The notes below the pieces were generated by a model. The model saw nothing but the letters and a program-made list of their open reading frames with translations, made no database searches and was not told where the DNA came from. This document shows positions 8,071 to 16,394 of a stretch of DNA of 37,065 nt, one piece after another; the first letter of the stretch is position 1, and each line of letters opens with the position of its first letter. Both the position numbers and the translations under genes were made by a program. The DNA lies in contig MWFF01000095.1 of assembly GCA_002071485.1 (NCBI GenBank), forward strand, positions 1 to 37,065, written 5' to 3'. Source of the stretch: Verrucomicrobia bacterium ADurb.Bin006. GTDB lineage: Bacteria; Verrucomicrobiota; Verrucomicrobiia; Limisphaerales; J093.

Positions 8071-8901
8071 TCAATTCCGCTCGATGCAGGCGTAGGCATT
8101 GTGGCTGTGAATGCTCTCGAAATTCTCCGCCTCGACCTTGTACCAGGTTACCTTCGGATGCGCGTTCAACCGCAGCGCGACGTTGCGCACCAGGTCCTCG
8201 ACAAACACGGGGTTCTCGTACGCCCGCTCGGTCACCGATTTCTCGTCCTGGCGCTTGAGCAGCGAGAACAGCTCGCTGCTGGCCGAACTCTCGACCATCG
8301 CAATCACATCCTCGATCCACACGATGCCATTGGAACGGAGCTGCACCGTCACGCGGCCCCGCTGATTGTGGGCGCCGTGGCGGCTGATCGCCTTCGAGCA
8401 GGGACAGAGCGTCGTGACTCCGGTGATCACGGTGAGGACGAAGTCGATCGACTCGCCGATTGCAGCCGCGTTGAAACGCGCCGTGTAATCCATCAGGCCC
8501 ATCATCCTCGTGACAGGGGCCCGCTTCTCGAGGAAGTAGGGAAACTCCAACTCGATGTGAGCGCTCGCGGCGTGCAGCTTGCGCTGCATGGCGCGCAGGA
8601 TGTCCGGAATGTTCTCGACATGCACCATGCTGCCGTGCGCGTTGAGGACCTCGATGAACCGGCTCATGTGGGTCCCCTTGAACTCTTGGGGCAAGTCCAC
8701 GTACATCCCGATCGTGGCAACGGTGTTCTGCACGGTGTGCGCCTTGTCGCGCACCTGGATCGGAAAACGCAACCCCCGCACACCCACCTTGTCGATCCGC
8801 AACTTGCGATGGTCCCGCTCGCTCTGCTTGTCGAGCAGTGGAGCGGGCGGAGAATCGCTTTCCGCCGTTGTTCGGATGCTGGTCTGAGCATGCCTTTTCA
8901 T
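8071..8901 (-). CDS. folE2: GTP cyclohydrolase FolE2 (type IB)
   Basis: FolE2 converts GTP to dihydroneopterin triphosphate, the first step of folate synthesis, as a metal-flexible alternative to FolE. The protein has 276 residues. The family's active-site region TTLCPCSKAISRHGAHNQRG carries the metal-binding Cys. Other conserved segments are GTHMSRFIEVLN, LMDYTARFN and the C-terminal ESIHSHNAYACIE. The ATG at 8901 follows an in-frame TTG directly. After the TGA stop the same frame stays open for another 33 codons to a TAG at 7969. Its neighbours folK and dapAB suggest a biosynthetic cluster. Confidence 0.93.
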   Translation of the reverse strand: MKRHAQTSIRTTAESDSPPAPLLDKQSERDHRKLRIDKVGVRGLRFPIQVRDKAHTVQNTVATIGMYVDLPQEFKGTHMSRFIEVLNAHGSMVHVENIPDILRAMQRKLHAASAHIELEFPYFLEKRAPVTRMMGLMDYTARFNAAAIGESIDFVLTVITGVTTLCPCSKAISRHGAHNQRGRVTVQLRSNGIVWIEDVIAMVESSASSELFSLLKRQDEKSVTERAYENPVFVEDLVRNVALRLNAHPKVTWYKVEAENFESIHSHNAYACIERN

Positions 8902-9046
8902 CAATGCGCCGGAACGTAGCAGATGGCGCCCCTCCTGCCAAAGGCATTCTGGCCCGGATCAGATTCAGCGCGCAGCCTGTGATCGATCCGGGCCAGGCGT
9001 ATTCCGTTTTTGACGTCGGGACGCAATCCGGCGAGGATGGGGTCCC

Positions 9047-9979
9047 ATGAACTGGCTGCTGCGTTGCGTCTGTGGCGTCGCCCTGGCCGGCCTGGCCGGC
9101 GGGCACATCGCCGCCGAAACGGCGTCCACCTTCACGGTCGCCACCTACAATCTCGAGAACTACGTGGACGTGGACGGCGGGGGTCGCGTGGCCAAGCCGG
9201 CGGAAGCCAGGGCGAAAATCCGCGAGAGCATCCGCGCCATGAAACCCGACGTGCTGGCCGTGCAGGAAATCGGCACGACCAACACCCTGCTGGAGCTGCG
9301 CGCTTCACTCAAGGTCGAGGGCCTCGATTTCCCTCATTGGGAATATGTCCGCGGATCGGATACCAACATCGCCATCGGGCTGTTGAGCCGCTACCCAATC
9401 GCAGCCCGCCGCCCGCACCCGCGAGAGAGTTTCCTGCTCCTGGGCCGACGCCACCGGGTCAGCCGGGGGTTTCTCGAAGTCGATATCCAGGTCACCCCGC
9501 GCTACAGCTTCACACTCTTCAACGCCCATTTGAAATCGCGTCGCCCGATCCCGAACGCGGACCAGGCGGAACTGCGCGCCCAGGAGGCCATCCTGCTGCG
9601 CAAGCACGTGGATGCGCTGCTCGAGGCGCGCCCGAAGGCGAACCTGGTGGTGCTCGGAGACTTCAACGACACGAAGGACTCCGTGACGCTCCAGACGCTC
9701 CTGGGCAAACGGCCGCGCGCGTTGGTGGACACGCGCCCCGCGGAACGCAACGGCGACAATGCTCCCAGCCCCAACCCGCGGTGGGATGCGCGACACATCA
9801 CCTGGACCCATTTCTACGGAACGGCCGACAGCTACGACCGCGTCGATTACATCCTGATCAGCTCCGCGATGGCGCGCGAGTGGGATCGGGCGGGCTCCTA
9901 TGTGCTCGCACTTCCCAACTGGGGCGTCGCCTCCGACCACCGGCCTGTCATCGCACGCTTCCACGCCGAAGATCGCTAG
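9047..9979 (+). CDS. Secreted endonuclease/exonuclease/phosphatase-fold protein (second copy)
   Basis: A 310-residue protein with a signal peptide at about residues 1-24 (MNWLLRCVCGVALAGLAGG then HIAAET). The EEP motifs are complete: VATYNLENY, LAVQEIG, LFNAHLKS, VVLGDFNDT, RVDYILIS and SDHRPV. It differs clearly from the copy at 3851 in loop lengths, so this is not a recent duplication. A G-rich stretch (GGATGGGG) just before the ATG can serve as ribosome binding site. The substrate is unknown; nucleic acid or phosphoester hydrolysis in the periplasm is likely. Confidence 0.87.
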   Translation: MNWLLRCVCGVALAGLAGGHIAAETASTFTVATYNLENYVDVDGGGRVAKPAEARAKIRESIRAMKPDVLAVQEIGTTNTLLELRASLKVEGLDFPHWEYVRGSDTNIAIGLLSRYPIAARRPHPRESFLLLGRRHRVSRGFLEVDIQVTPRYSFTLFNAHLKSRRPIPNADQAELRAQEAILLRKHVDALLEARPKANLVVLGDFNDTKDSVTLQTLLGKRPRALVDTRPAERNGDNAPSPNPRWDARHITWTHFYGTADSYDRVDYILISSAMAREWDRAGSYVLALPNWGVASDHRPVIARFHAEDR

Positions 9980-10253
9980 CCTGCATTTCCCACCACTTTT
10001 TGCCACCGCGAAGCCGGAGTTCTCGAAAGAAGTCAGCATGCAGGTTAGAAAAACAAAACCGTGCCCGAGTGGAGGGTGGGAACCGGGCAACAGAGTGTCG
10101 CCGTACCCGTGCGGTTTCGGAGGCGTTCCGAACCTCATTCTCCCCTATCCGGGCGCGGTTTTGCCTCAACCCGGATTTCAGATTGCTCCTTCAAGTGGTG
10201 AAGAATCCGGGCTAGCGAGGCGCGCCTCCGATTAACCCCGCCCCAGTTCCCAC
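9980..10253. other. Gene-free gap with a stem-loop
   Basis: I find no credible gene in these 274 bases. They contain an A-rich patch near 10048 and the stem-loop described at 10170-10211. Confidence 0.5.
10170..10211. repeat. Nested stem-loop CCCGGATT...AATCCGGG
   Basis: Perfect 8-nt inverted arms at 10170-10177 and 10204-10211 enclose a second stem, CTTCA-AGTGG-TGAAG. No T-tract follows. It could be a dispersed REP-like hairpin or an RNA processing or termination signal for the EEP gene about 190 nt upstream. Confidence 0.4.
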
Positions 10254-10577
10254 ATGTCCTCGCTATCCGCCCAGACAAGCGACCGACTGGCGGTCCTCAT
10301 TCTGTGGGGCATGGGCGTCGGGCTGGCGCTGGGCGTCATCCTGCGCATGATCGTGACGTGGCAACCCGGTTTTGACACGGCGGCGGGCTGGCCGGCACGC
10401 GAGGCAATCGATCGGCTCGGCCAAGTGTTTCTACGCCTGCTCTTCTTCGTCGTGGTCCCGCTCGTCTTCGCCTCGCTCATGTTGGGCATCATCCAGTTGG
10501 GACAGCTGAGTCGGCTCGTCGATTATGCCGTGCGGCTTGCCCCAATGCCGTGGCTCCTTTTCCCAATCCACTCCTGA
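10254..10577 (+). pseudogene. Truncated dicarboxylate/amino acid:cation symporter (DAACS/SDF family), N-terminal fragment
   Basis: The 107-residue frame matches only the first quarter of a DctA/GltP-type sodium- or proton-coupled symporter. It has a first hydrophobic helix (ILWGMGVGLALGVILRM), then the family motif around residues 52-75 with DRLGQVFLRLLFFVVVPLVF and ASLMLGIIQLGQL. Homology ends near residue 90 and an unrelated tail (PMPWLLFPIHS) leads to a stop. About 300 residues, including all substrate-binding hairpins, are missing, so the fragment cannot transport. The truncation point lies just before mtnP, which suggests a deletion or rearrangement there. Confidence 0.7.
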
Positions 10578-10597
10578 GAAACTGACCCCTCCATCCT

Positions 10598-11467
10598 ATG
10601 ACAACACATCGCATCGGCATCATCGGCGGCAGCGGCCTCTACCAAATCCAAGGATTCACCAACCAGAAATGGATGCGCGTCCGAACCCCCTTTGGCAGCC
10701 CGTCAGACGAACTGCTCACCGGACGGCTCGCTGGACGCGAGGTCGTGTTCCTGCCGCGGCACGGACGCGGCCATCGCATCATGCCCAGCGAGTTGAACCA
10801 CCGGGCCAATATCTGGGCCCTCAAGAAACTGGGCGTCGCGTGGATCATCAGCGTCAGCGCCGTGGGATCGCTCCAAAACCGCTATCGCCCCTGCGACATT
10901 GTCCTGGTGGACCAATTCCTGGACCGCACCAAGCGCTCGTATGAACACACCTTCTTCGGGCGCGGCATTGTGGCGCACATCGCCTTCGCCCATCCGATCT
11001 GCGAGGAGCTGCGTCAGACCCTTCTCGAAACCGCCCGCCGCCTGAAGGCGAGAGCGCATGACGGCGGGACTTATGTTTGCATGGAAGGGCCGGCGTTCAG
11101 CACCCGCGCCGAGTCGCTCGCCAACCGCGCCGCGGGCCACGCCGTCATCGGCATGACCAACCTCGGCGAGGCCAAGTGCGCCCGCGAAGCTCAGATCGCC
11201 TACGCCACCCTCGCCATGGTCACCGATTACGACTGCTGGAAGGAGGACGGCAACCACGTGACCGTCGACATGATCATCGACTACCTCCACCGCAATGCCG
11301 CCCTGGCCCAACAAATCGTCGTCCAGGCCATCCCCAAAATCCCCACCAAACCAACCTGTTCGTGCCACTCCGCGCTCCAGAACGCGATCCTCACCGACCG
11401 ATCCTCCTGGCCCGCCGCCGCCAGACGCCAACTCGCCCTCCTGTTGCCCGGCCCAACAACCCCATGA
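10598..11467 (+). CDS. mtnP: S-methyl-5'-thioadenosine phosphorylase
   Basis: MtnP splits methylthioadenosine with phosphate into adenine and methylthioribose-1-phosphate for methionine salvage. The 289-residue protein opens with IGIIGGSGLYQI. It has the phosphate-site PRHGRGH, NHRANIWALKKLG, MEGPAFSTRAES, VIGMTNLGEAKCAREA and MVTDYDCW, all typical of the MTAP branch of the PNP/UDP family. It is full length. The stop codon overlaps by four bases the ATG of a methylase remnant. No other mtn genes are adjacent. Confidence 0.93.
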   Translation: MTTHRIGIIGGSGLYQIQGFTNQKWMRVRTPFGSPSDELLTGRLAGREVVFLPRHGRGHRIMPSELNHRANIWALKKLGVAWIISVSAVGSLQNRYRPCDIVLVDQFLDRTKRSYEHTFFGRGIVAHIAFAHPICEELRQTLLETARRLKARAHDGGTYVCMEGPAFSTRAESLANRAAGHAVIGMTNLGEAKCAREAQIAYATLAMVTDYDCWKEDGNHVTVDMIIDYLHRNAALAQQIVVQAIPKIPTKPTCSCHSALQNAILTDRSSWPAAARRQLALLLPGPTTP

Positions 11468-11916
11468 CCGGACTCCCTCGGGGGGCCGATCCCGCAGTCG
11501 CGCATACGCGTCAACCTATTCTTCTTGGCCGCCAGGCAAAATGGCTCGCTGATCAAATCCTCACCTTTGACCTCACCCGCCAGAACGTCATCGATACGCT
11601 TCGGCGCAAGCCCACCAGTCAGCGGGAACGTGCCTTCGCTGTCATCCTCAGGAACCGGGTTCAAAGAGGGGGGATCATGGCCGAAGGCGCGGGGTTGGTG
11701 AAGACCGGCGAGAACGGTCGGGGATTGAACTCCCGCTGGTACCCGGAGACGCTCGCGCGACGCATCCAGGAAATCGCCGGCCTGCGCGAACTGTTCTCCT
11801 TTGTCGAAGGCGACGCGTTCGAGGTGGTTCGCCGCTACGCGGACGAAGAAAGCTCCCGAATGCGTGCGGGAGATAGCGCGCAGAAGTCGAAACCATACAG
11901 TTCACCCGTGCCGTAA
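11464..11916 (+). pseudogene. Fragment of a D12-class DNA adenine methyltransferase
   Basis: The frame contains a central piece of a Dam-like (D12 class) N6-adenine methyltransferase at about residues 22-125: LTRQNVIDTLRRKPTSQRER, FAVILRNRVQRGG, GENGRGLNSRWYPETLARRI and the start of the strand leading to the catalytic motif (FVEGDAFEVVRRYAD). The SAM-binding FxGxG motif and the catalytic DPPY motif are absent, so it cannot methylate DNA. The 18-nt repeat at 11500-11517 lies at the upstream junction. It is a relic of a restriction-modification or phage-type methylase. Confidence 0.7.
11500..11517 (+). repeat. Single copy of the 18-nt repeat arm
   Basis: GCGCATACGCGTCAACCT here is identical to the left arm at 5357-5374. 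I see no matching inverted arm within the next 150 nt. It sits where recognisable methylase homology begins, so it may mark a recombination or insertion end. Confidence 0.55.
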
Positions 11917-12169
11917 CGCGAAGGCATGCTTCCAGTCTAAGCACGCAACCGACAAAACTGAAAGCCCGCTTTTCTGCAGCCACGGGCGATGTGACGGTTT
12001 TCGGCAGGTCTGGGGAAGAACGCGGCGAAGGTTCGCTTCGTGAAAGGCATGAAGCGAAAGCTGTGCGAGGCAACGCGCTGGTGAAGAATTGTCGTTGATC
12101 AAGAAACTCCTACTTCCGGGACAAGCTTCTTGTAAAGGGTCGAGGATGAGTGCCAAGCACTCGAAAGCG
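11917..12169. other. Gap without a recognisable gene
   Basis: Short open frames exist on both strands, for example minus 11902-12156 and plus 11801-12043. None has recognisable homology, a good ribosome binding site or a hydrophobic or domain pattern. The gap lies between two gene remnants and is most likely eroded sequence. Confidence 0.4.
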
Positions 12170-12513
12170 TCAGCGGTCCAGCGCCGAGGTGTGTTCGCTC
12201 AGCCAGATCATGTTCCGGTTGTTGGGGGATTCGACGCCGAGGGTAAGCCAGTTGTTGTATTTGGCTGGGGCCTTTGTGCGAGCGTCCAACCACTTCCTGA
12301 TCTCAGCATGGCCGTCGGCATAGAGCCGTGGGCGAGTTGGAGCTGCTTGAGGTTGCTCATGCACTGAATGCCCTGCGCCTTGGTCTTCGCCTTGCCGAGC
12401 GCCGGCAGCAGCATCCCGGCCAGGATGGCGATGATGGCGATGACCACCAAGAGTTCGATCAGCGTGAAGGCAGCCCGGGCGGCGGGCCCCCGTGCCGCAA
12501 ACCCAATGGGCAA
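12170..12513 (-). pseudogene. Broken type II secretion-type pseudopilin (prepilin-type N-terminal methylation domain)
   Basis: From a TTG at 12513 the frame reads [20 protein letters not shown], the class III prepilin cleavage and methylation signal with its membrane helix. This continues with [20 protein letters not shown] and NLKQLQLAH. The frame then loses homology. A neighbouring frame carries the family's C-terminal part ([16 protein letters not shown] then [20 protein letters not shown]) to a stop at 12170. Intact homologues are about 230-270 residues, so a large internal deletion plus a frameshift has occurred. It is unlikely to be functional. Confidence 0.75.
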
Positions 12514-12616
12514 CGTCCCAACGGGCAGGCAACGAGGGGTCCCGCAAGAGGCGAGGCAGGCCCCCGCGGATCGAATTCGTCCCGTGTCTCCCCCATTACT
12601 GACCGTTTACGCCTAC

Positions 12617-14029
12617 TCAATCCTCCGCGCGTTCGCCCGGCGGCGCCATCTTCACCAGCCTCGGATCGAACTGCCCGAGAATCGTCACCAGATCGCTCTG
12701 GGCAGCCATGACCTCGCGGATGTTCTTGTACACCATCGGCGCTTCGTCCAATCCCGCCGAAATCAAAGTCACACCCCGCTCCCGCAGGATCGCCTTGAGA
12801 GCCTTCCACTGGATTGTCTTGTTCGCCTGTGCGCGACTCATCACCCGCCCGGCGCCATGGGAGGCAGAGTTCAGCGACTCCGGATTGCCTTTGCCGCACA
12901 CGACGAAACCCGGAGAGGCCATCGATCCTGGAATGATCCCCAGCACGCCTGCGCCCGCTGGCGTGGCGCCCTTGCGATGAACGATCACCTCGCGCTCGAC
13001 GCCCCCGATCACGTGCCGTTCCTTCCACGCGTAGTTGTGGTGATTCTCGAGAGCGAGCAGGACTTGCGCGCCGAGATGCGCCGCGATGTGGGCGTGGATG
13101 CACGCATGGTTCGCTGCCGCGTAACGCCCCATCAACTCCATCGCGTTCCAATATTCCAAGCCTTCCTGCGAATCGAGAGACAACCATGCAAGCCGCTTCA
13201 GTTCCTTGGGCATATCCACAAACTGGCTGAAGGCCCGCTTGCTGTAATAGTCGCACACCGCCGCCCCCGTGCCCCGGCTTCCGCTGTGCGAGAGCAACGC
13301 CACGTAGCTCCCGGCAGGCAGTTCCTGAGCCTGACCCGGCGCCCGAATGGGCCCGTGCGCCGTGAACACGCCAAACTCGACGAAGTGATTCCCGCTGCCG
13401 CTGGTGCCCAGTTGCGCCCAGGCTTTGTCCTTGTGCTGTTTGGTGACCGGGCTCACCGACCAATCCGCGTCCATCACCGCGTGCCCACGCCTCTCTTTGA
13501 AAGCGGCGCCGACGCCAAACCGCGTCTCGGCCTCGATGGCCCTCGTGAGCCGGTCCTGCCTCCGATCAAGGTGCTCGAGCGGCAGATCCAGCACGGTCAT
13601 CTTCATCCGGCAGGCAATGTCCACCCCGACAGCATAGGGAATAACCGCGTTCACCGTAGCCAGAACGCCCCCAATCGGCAGCCCGTAGCCGACGTGCGCG
13701 TCGGGCATCAATGCCCCAGCCACCGCCACCGGTAACAAACACGCCTTTTCCATCTGCAGGACGGCCTCCGATTCCAGCCCTGACCCCCATTGCCGGTAAG
13801 AGATCGGTTCGGCACGCAGGGGAGGGGCGGCGTCGAGCAGCGCCTGGGCAAATCCCGCCCGCAGCGGATCGCTCACAAACGAGGCCGGATTCTCAACAAT
13901 CGCCTTCACTTCGTCCGCCAGTCGCGATTTGTCCCCTCCCCCAAGGACGAACTTGCAGACGAAGTCCGTCGCGCGCCGGGTGGCCTCACCCAGGGGCACG
14001 CCCAGCCGAAGAAAATCCTTGGCGTTCAT
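12617..14029 (-). CDS. rtcB: RNA-splicing ligase RtcB
   Basis: RtcB joins RNA 2',3'-cyclic phosphate or 3'-phosphate ends to 5'-OH ends using GTP and Mn2+, in RNA repair or tRNA healing. The 470-residue protein has MPDAHVGYGLPIGGV, the metal ligands in VGVDIACRM (Cys140), GSGNHFVEFG (His214) and LSHSGSRG (His248), ENHHNYAW, and the guanylylated histidine in ASHGAGRVMSR (His391). The ATG at 14029 is chosen because GGAG lies 8 nt upstream. An in-frame ATG 18 nt earlier is less well placed. No archease or RtcR regulator is visible nearby. Confidence 0.94.
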   Translation of the reverse strand: MNAKDFLRLGVPLGEATRRATDFVCKFVLGGGDKSRLADEVKAIVENPASFVSDPLRAGFAQALLDAAPPLRAEPISYRQWGSGLESEAVLQMEKACLLPVAVAGALMPDAHVGYGLPIGGVLATVNAVIPYAVGVDIACRMKMTVLDLPLEHLDRRQDRLTRAIEAETRFGVGAAFKERRGHAVMDADWSVSPVTKQHKDKAWAQLGTSGSGNHFVEFGVFTAHGPIRAPGQAQELPAGSYVALLSHSGSRGTGAAVCDYYSKRAFSQFVDMPKELKRLAWLSLDSQEGLEYWNAMELMGRYAAANHACIHAHIAAHLGAQVLLALENHHNYAWKERHVIGGVEREVIVHRKGATPAGAGVLGIIPGSMASPGFVVCGKGNPESLNSASHGAGRVMSRAQANKTIQWKALKAILRERGVTLISAGLDEAPMVYKNIREVMAAQSDLVTILGQFDPRLVKMAPPGERAED

Positions 14030-14335
14030 GTCAATTGCTCCATCCATAGGGTCTGTCCCAGGCTTCCGGGTCCAAAGCCGGCTGCAAGCCGACGCTCCGG
14101 ACATGGGCGGAAGGGGGTCGGATCCGAATTCGCGCGATCCGCGCCACGCCAGAAGCGTTACGCCGGCTGCAAGCCGACGCTCCGAAGCCGGACACACTCC
14201 GTATGGCGAACCGCGGCGTTTTTCGTTCGCGCGCTGCGGGCCGGCAGGCTAGAATCCTCGACCGGTGAAACGCTTTGTACACAAGTCAAGTCTCTGTGCT
14301 GCGTTGACGGGGTCAAGGATTCTCTTGGGATAGCG
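14030..14335. other. Divergent gap between rtcB and the SGNH-TPR gene
   Basis: These 306 bases separate two divergent genes and hold the 23-nt direct repeats. No clear sigma70 promoter pair stands out. An open frame on the plus strand runs through the gap and into rtcB, but it lacks any homology upstream of the SGNH-TPR gene. Confidence 0.4.
14077..14184. repeat. Pair of 23-nt direct repeats, 85 nt apart, upstream of rtcB
   Basis: The same 23 bases occur at 14077-14099 and 14162-14184. Each begins GCCGGCTGCAAGCCGAC and ends GCTCCG, and the GCCGGC/GCCGAC parts can pair. A degenerate 14-nt relative (AAGCCGGCGCTCCG) lies at 5590-5603. Together they look like members of a dispersed intergenic repeat. 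Confidence 0.6.
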
Positions 14336-16339
14336 GTGAAGAAGGCCCCATCTCATTCGATAGCGCCGACGCCCCCATCCGGGCGGGAGGACCGGATCGA
14401 GCCGTCGTCTCGGGGCGCGAACGCGCTCGAGGGCCGACGGCGCTGGTTTCGCCTTGGCGCGGCGCTGTTGGTGCCCCTGGTGGGAATCGCTCTCATCGAG
14501 TTGGTTCTGCGCCTGATTGGCTTTGGATACGAGACGGCTTTCTTCGTGCGCCATCGCGCCGTCGACCCGAGTCTGCGGGTCGAGAACCAGCGATTCGCCT
14601 GGCGATTTGTTCCGCGCACCCTCGCCAAGACCCCCGAGTTTGTTGTGCTCAATCCATCCAAACCGGATGGAACCTGCCGGATTTTCGTATTCGGCGAATC
14701 GGCTGCGATCGGAGATCCGGCGCCGGCGTTCGGTTTCTCGCGCATCCTCGAGACCCTGCTGCGCGCGCGCTACCCGGACATGCAATTCGAAGTCGTCAAC
14801 ACCGCGTTCACAGCCATCAATTCGCATGTGATCCTGCCGATTGCGCGGGACTGTCGAAGCCTGCAAGGCGACATCTGGCTGGTGTACATGGGGAACAACG
14901 AGGTCATCGGCCCCTTCGGAACCGGCACCGTCTTTGGCCGCCAAACGCCCCCGCTTCCCGTCATCCGGACGAGTCTCGCGCTCAAAAGGGCCCGCTCCGC
15001 CCAGTGGCTCGACCAGTGGCTTCAACGATTGAGCCCCTCATCCGAAGCGGCCCTGGGCTGGGGCGGGATGTCGATGTTCATGAGCCAACAGGTGCGCCGC
15101 GACGATCCGCGTCTCGAGACTCTGAATCGCCATTTCCAACGGAATCTGGGCGACCTCATCGCGGTGGGCACGGACGCGCGGGCGCAGGTGGTTGTGAGCA
15201 CAATGGTGTCGCGCCTGCGCGACTGGCCGCCCTTCGGGTCGCTGCATCGGATCGGCCTGACTGAGACCGATCGGGTCGAGTGGGAACGCTTGTACAACGC
15301 CGGCGTCGCAGCTCAAACCAACGGTGCATTCGAAGCCGCAATTCGGGACTACGAATCCGCCGCAAGACTCGATGATACCTACGCCGATCTGCACTTCCAA
15401 TGGGGCGCCTGTTGCCTGGCCCTCGGCCAGACCAACGAGGCCAAAACCCATCTGACCCTCGCCCGAGACCTCGATACGCTCCGGTTCCGGACCGACTCCC
15501 GCCACAACGAGGCGATCCGCCAGACTGTTGCGCGCCACGCCGGACGCGGCGTTCGTCTCCTGGACGCGGAAAGGCACTTCGAGCGCGAGAGTAAGCACGG
15601 CATGCCCGGCGAGGAACTGCTCTATGAACACGTCCACTTCACTTTCGAGGGCAATTACCTCCTCGCTCGGCTCTTCGCCGAGGAGGTCGCCGCCATCCTC
15701 GCGGATCGCGCCGCCCCGCGGTCGCAATCGTCGGCTGCCTGGCTCGCATCCGAGGCTTGCGCTGCGCGTCTGGGCTACACGGACAGCCAACGGTACGAGA
15801 TCGCCAAGCTTGTGCGGCGCCGTTTTGACGAACCGATCTACCGGCATCAACTCGGCCATATGGAACGTCTGAGACAACTCGATGACGAATTGGCCAGCCT
15901 GCGCGGCCACTCCAAACCAGTCGCCCGCCGCCGCGCCATGGAGGTCTGCCGACAGGCCTCGGCGTCCAAGCCCGGCGACTGGATGCTGCACGAACTGACC
16001 GCCCGCCTGCTGGTTGGACTCGACGACTACAGCGCCGCCGAAGCGGAATGGCGCGAGGTCGCCCGCCTGATTCCCCACGCCGCACGCTCGTACAACGAAA
16101 TCGGCAAACTCCTCGAACAGCAGGGAAGGAACGATCAAGCGCGCGCCTCCTTTGCCAGGGCCCTGGAACTGAATCCGGACTCCGCTGATGCCCACGTCGG
16201 GCTGGGCAATCTCGATCGGGCCCAGGGCGCTCGATCGAAGGCCATCCGCCATTTCCGCCAAGCCCTGCGCCTGGACCCGACCCGCGCGGAGACCGCGAAA
16301 GACCTCGAAACGCTCCTGCAATCCGAAGCCAGGCCTTGA
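14336..16339 (+). CDS. Membrane-anchored SGNH/GDSL-like hydrolase with tetratricopeptide repeats
   Basis: A 667-residue protein from the GTG at 14336. A single membrane segment lies near residues 38-62 (LGAALLVPLVGIALIELVLR). Next is an SGNH-hydrolase-like domain with block I as IFVFGESAAIG, block III as YMGNNEVIG and a block V-like HVHFTFEGNY. TPR units are inserted within it (LYNAGVAAQTNGAFEAAIRD, LHFQWGACCLALGQTNEAK) and repeated at the C-terminus (ELTARLLVGLDDYSAAEAEW, AHVGLGNLDRAQGARSKAI). SGNH proteins hydrolyse or transfer acyl groups; here the target is unknown. Upstream in-frame codons have no homology, so the GTG is preferred. It is co-directional with panC, 55 nt upstream. Confidence 0.7.
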   Translation: MKKAPSHSIAPTPPSGREDRIEPSSRGANALEGRRRWFRLGAALLVPLVGIALIELVLRLIGFGYETAFFVRHRAVDPSLRVENQRFAWRFVPRTLAKTPEFVVLNPSKPDGTCRIFVFGESAAIGDPAPAFGFSRILETLLRARYPDMQFEVVNTAFTAINSHVILPIARDCRSLQGDIWLVYMGNNEVIGPFGTGTVFGRQTPPLPVIRTSLALKRARSAQWLDQWLQRLSPSSEAALGWGGMSMFMSQQVRRDDPRLETLNRHFQRNLGDLIAVGTDARAQVVVSTMVSRLRDWPPFGSLHRIGLTETDRVEWERLYNAGVAAQTNGAFEAAIRDYESAARLDDTYADLHFQWGACCLALGQTNEAKTHLTLARDLDTLRFRTDSRHNEAIRQTVARHAGRGVRLLDAERHFERESKHGMPGEELLYEHVHFTFEGNYLLARLFAEEVAAILADRAAPRSQSSAAWLASEACAARLGYTDSQRYEIAKLVRRRFDEPIYRHQLGHMERLRQLDDELASLRGHSKPVARRRAMEVCRQASASKPGDWMLHELTARLLVGLDDYSAAEAEWREVARLIPHAARSYNEIGKLLEQQGRNDQARASFARALELNPDSADAHVGLGNLDRAQGARSKAIRHFRQALRLDPTRAETAKDLETLLQSEARP

Positions 16340-16394
16340 CGGCAACGCAGGATTTGAGTCGCACACCACCCTCGGACGCTTCATCATCATCGCC

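Noticed and set aside
11902..12156. Short minus-strand open frame between two relics
   Set aside because: No ribosome binding site, domain or known family; it probably reflects random open sequence in a decay zone.
13790..14335. N-terminal extension of the SGNH-TPR frame
   Set aside because: The extra 182 codons overlap rtcB on the other strand, contain the intergenic repeats and lack any domain; the GTG at 14336 gives a sensible N-terminus before the membrane helix.
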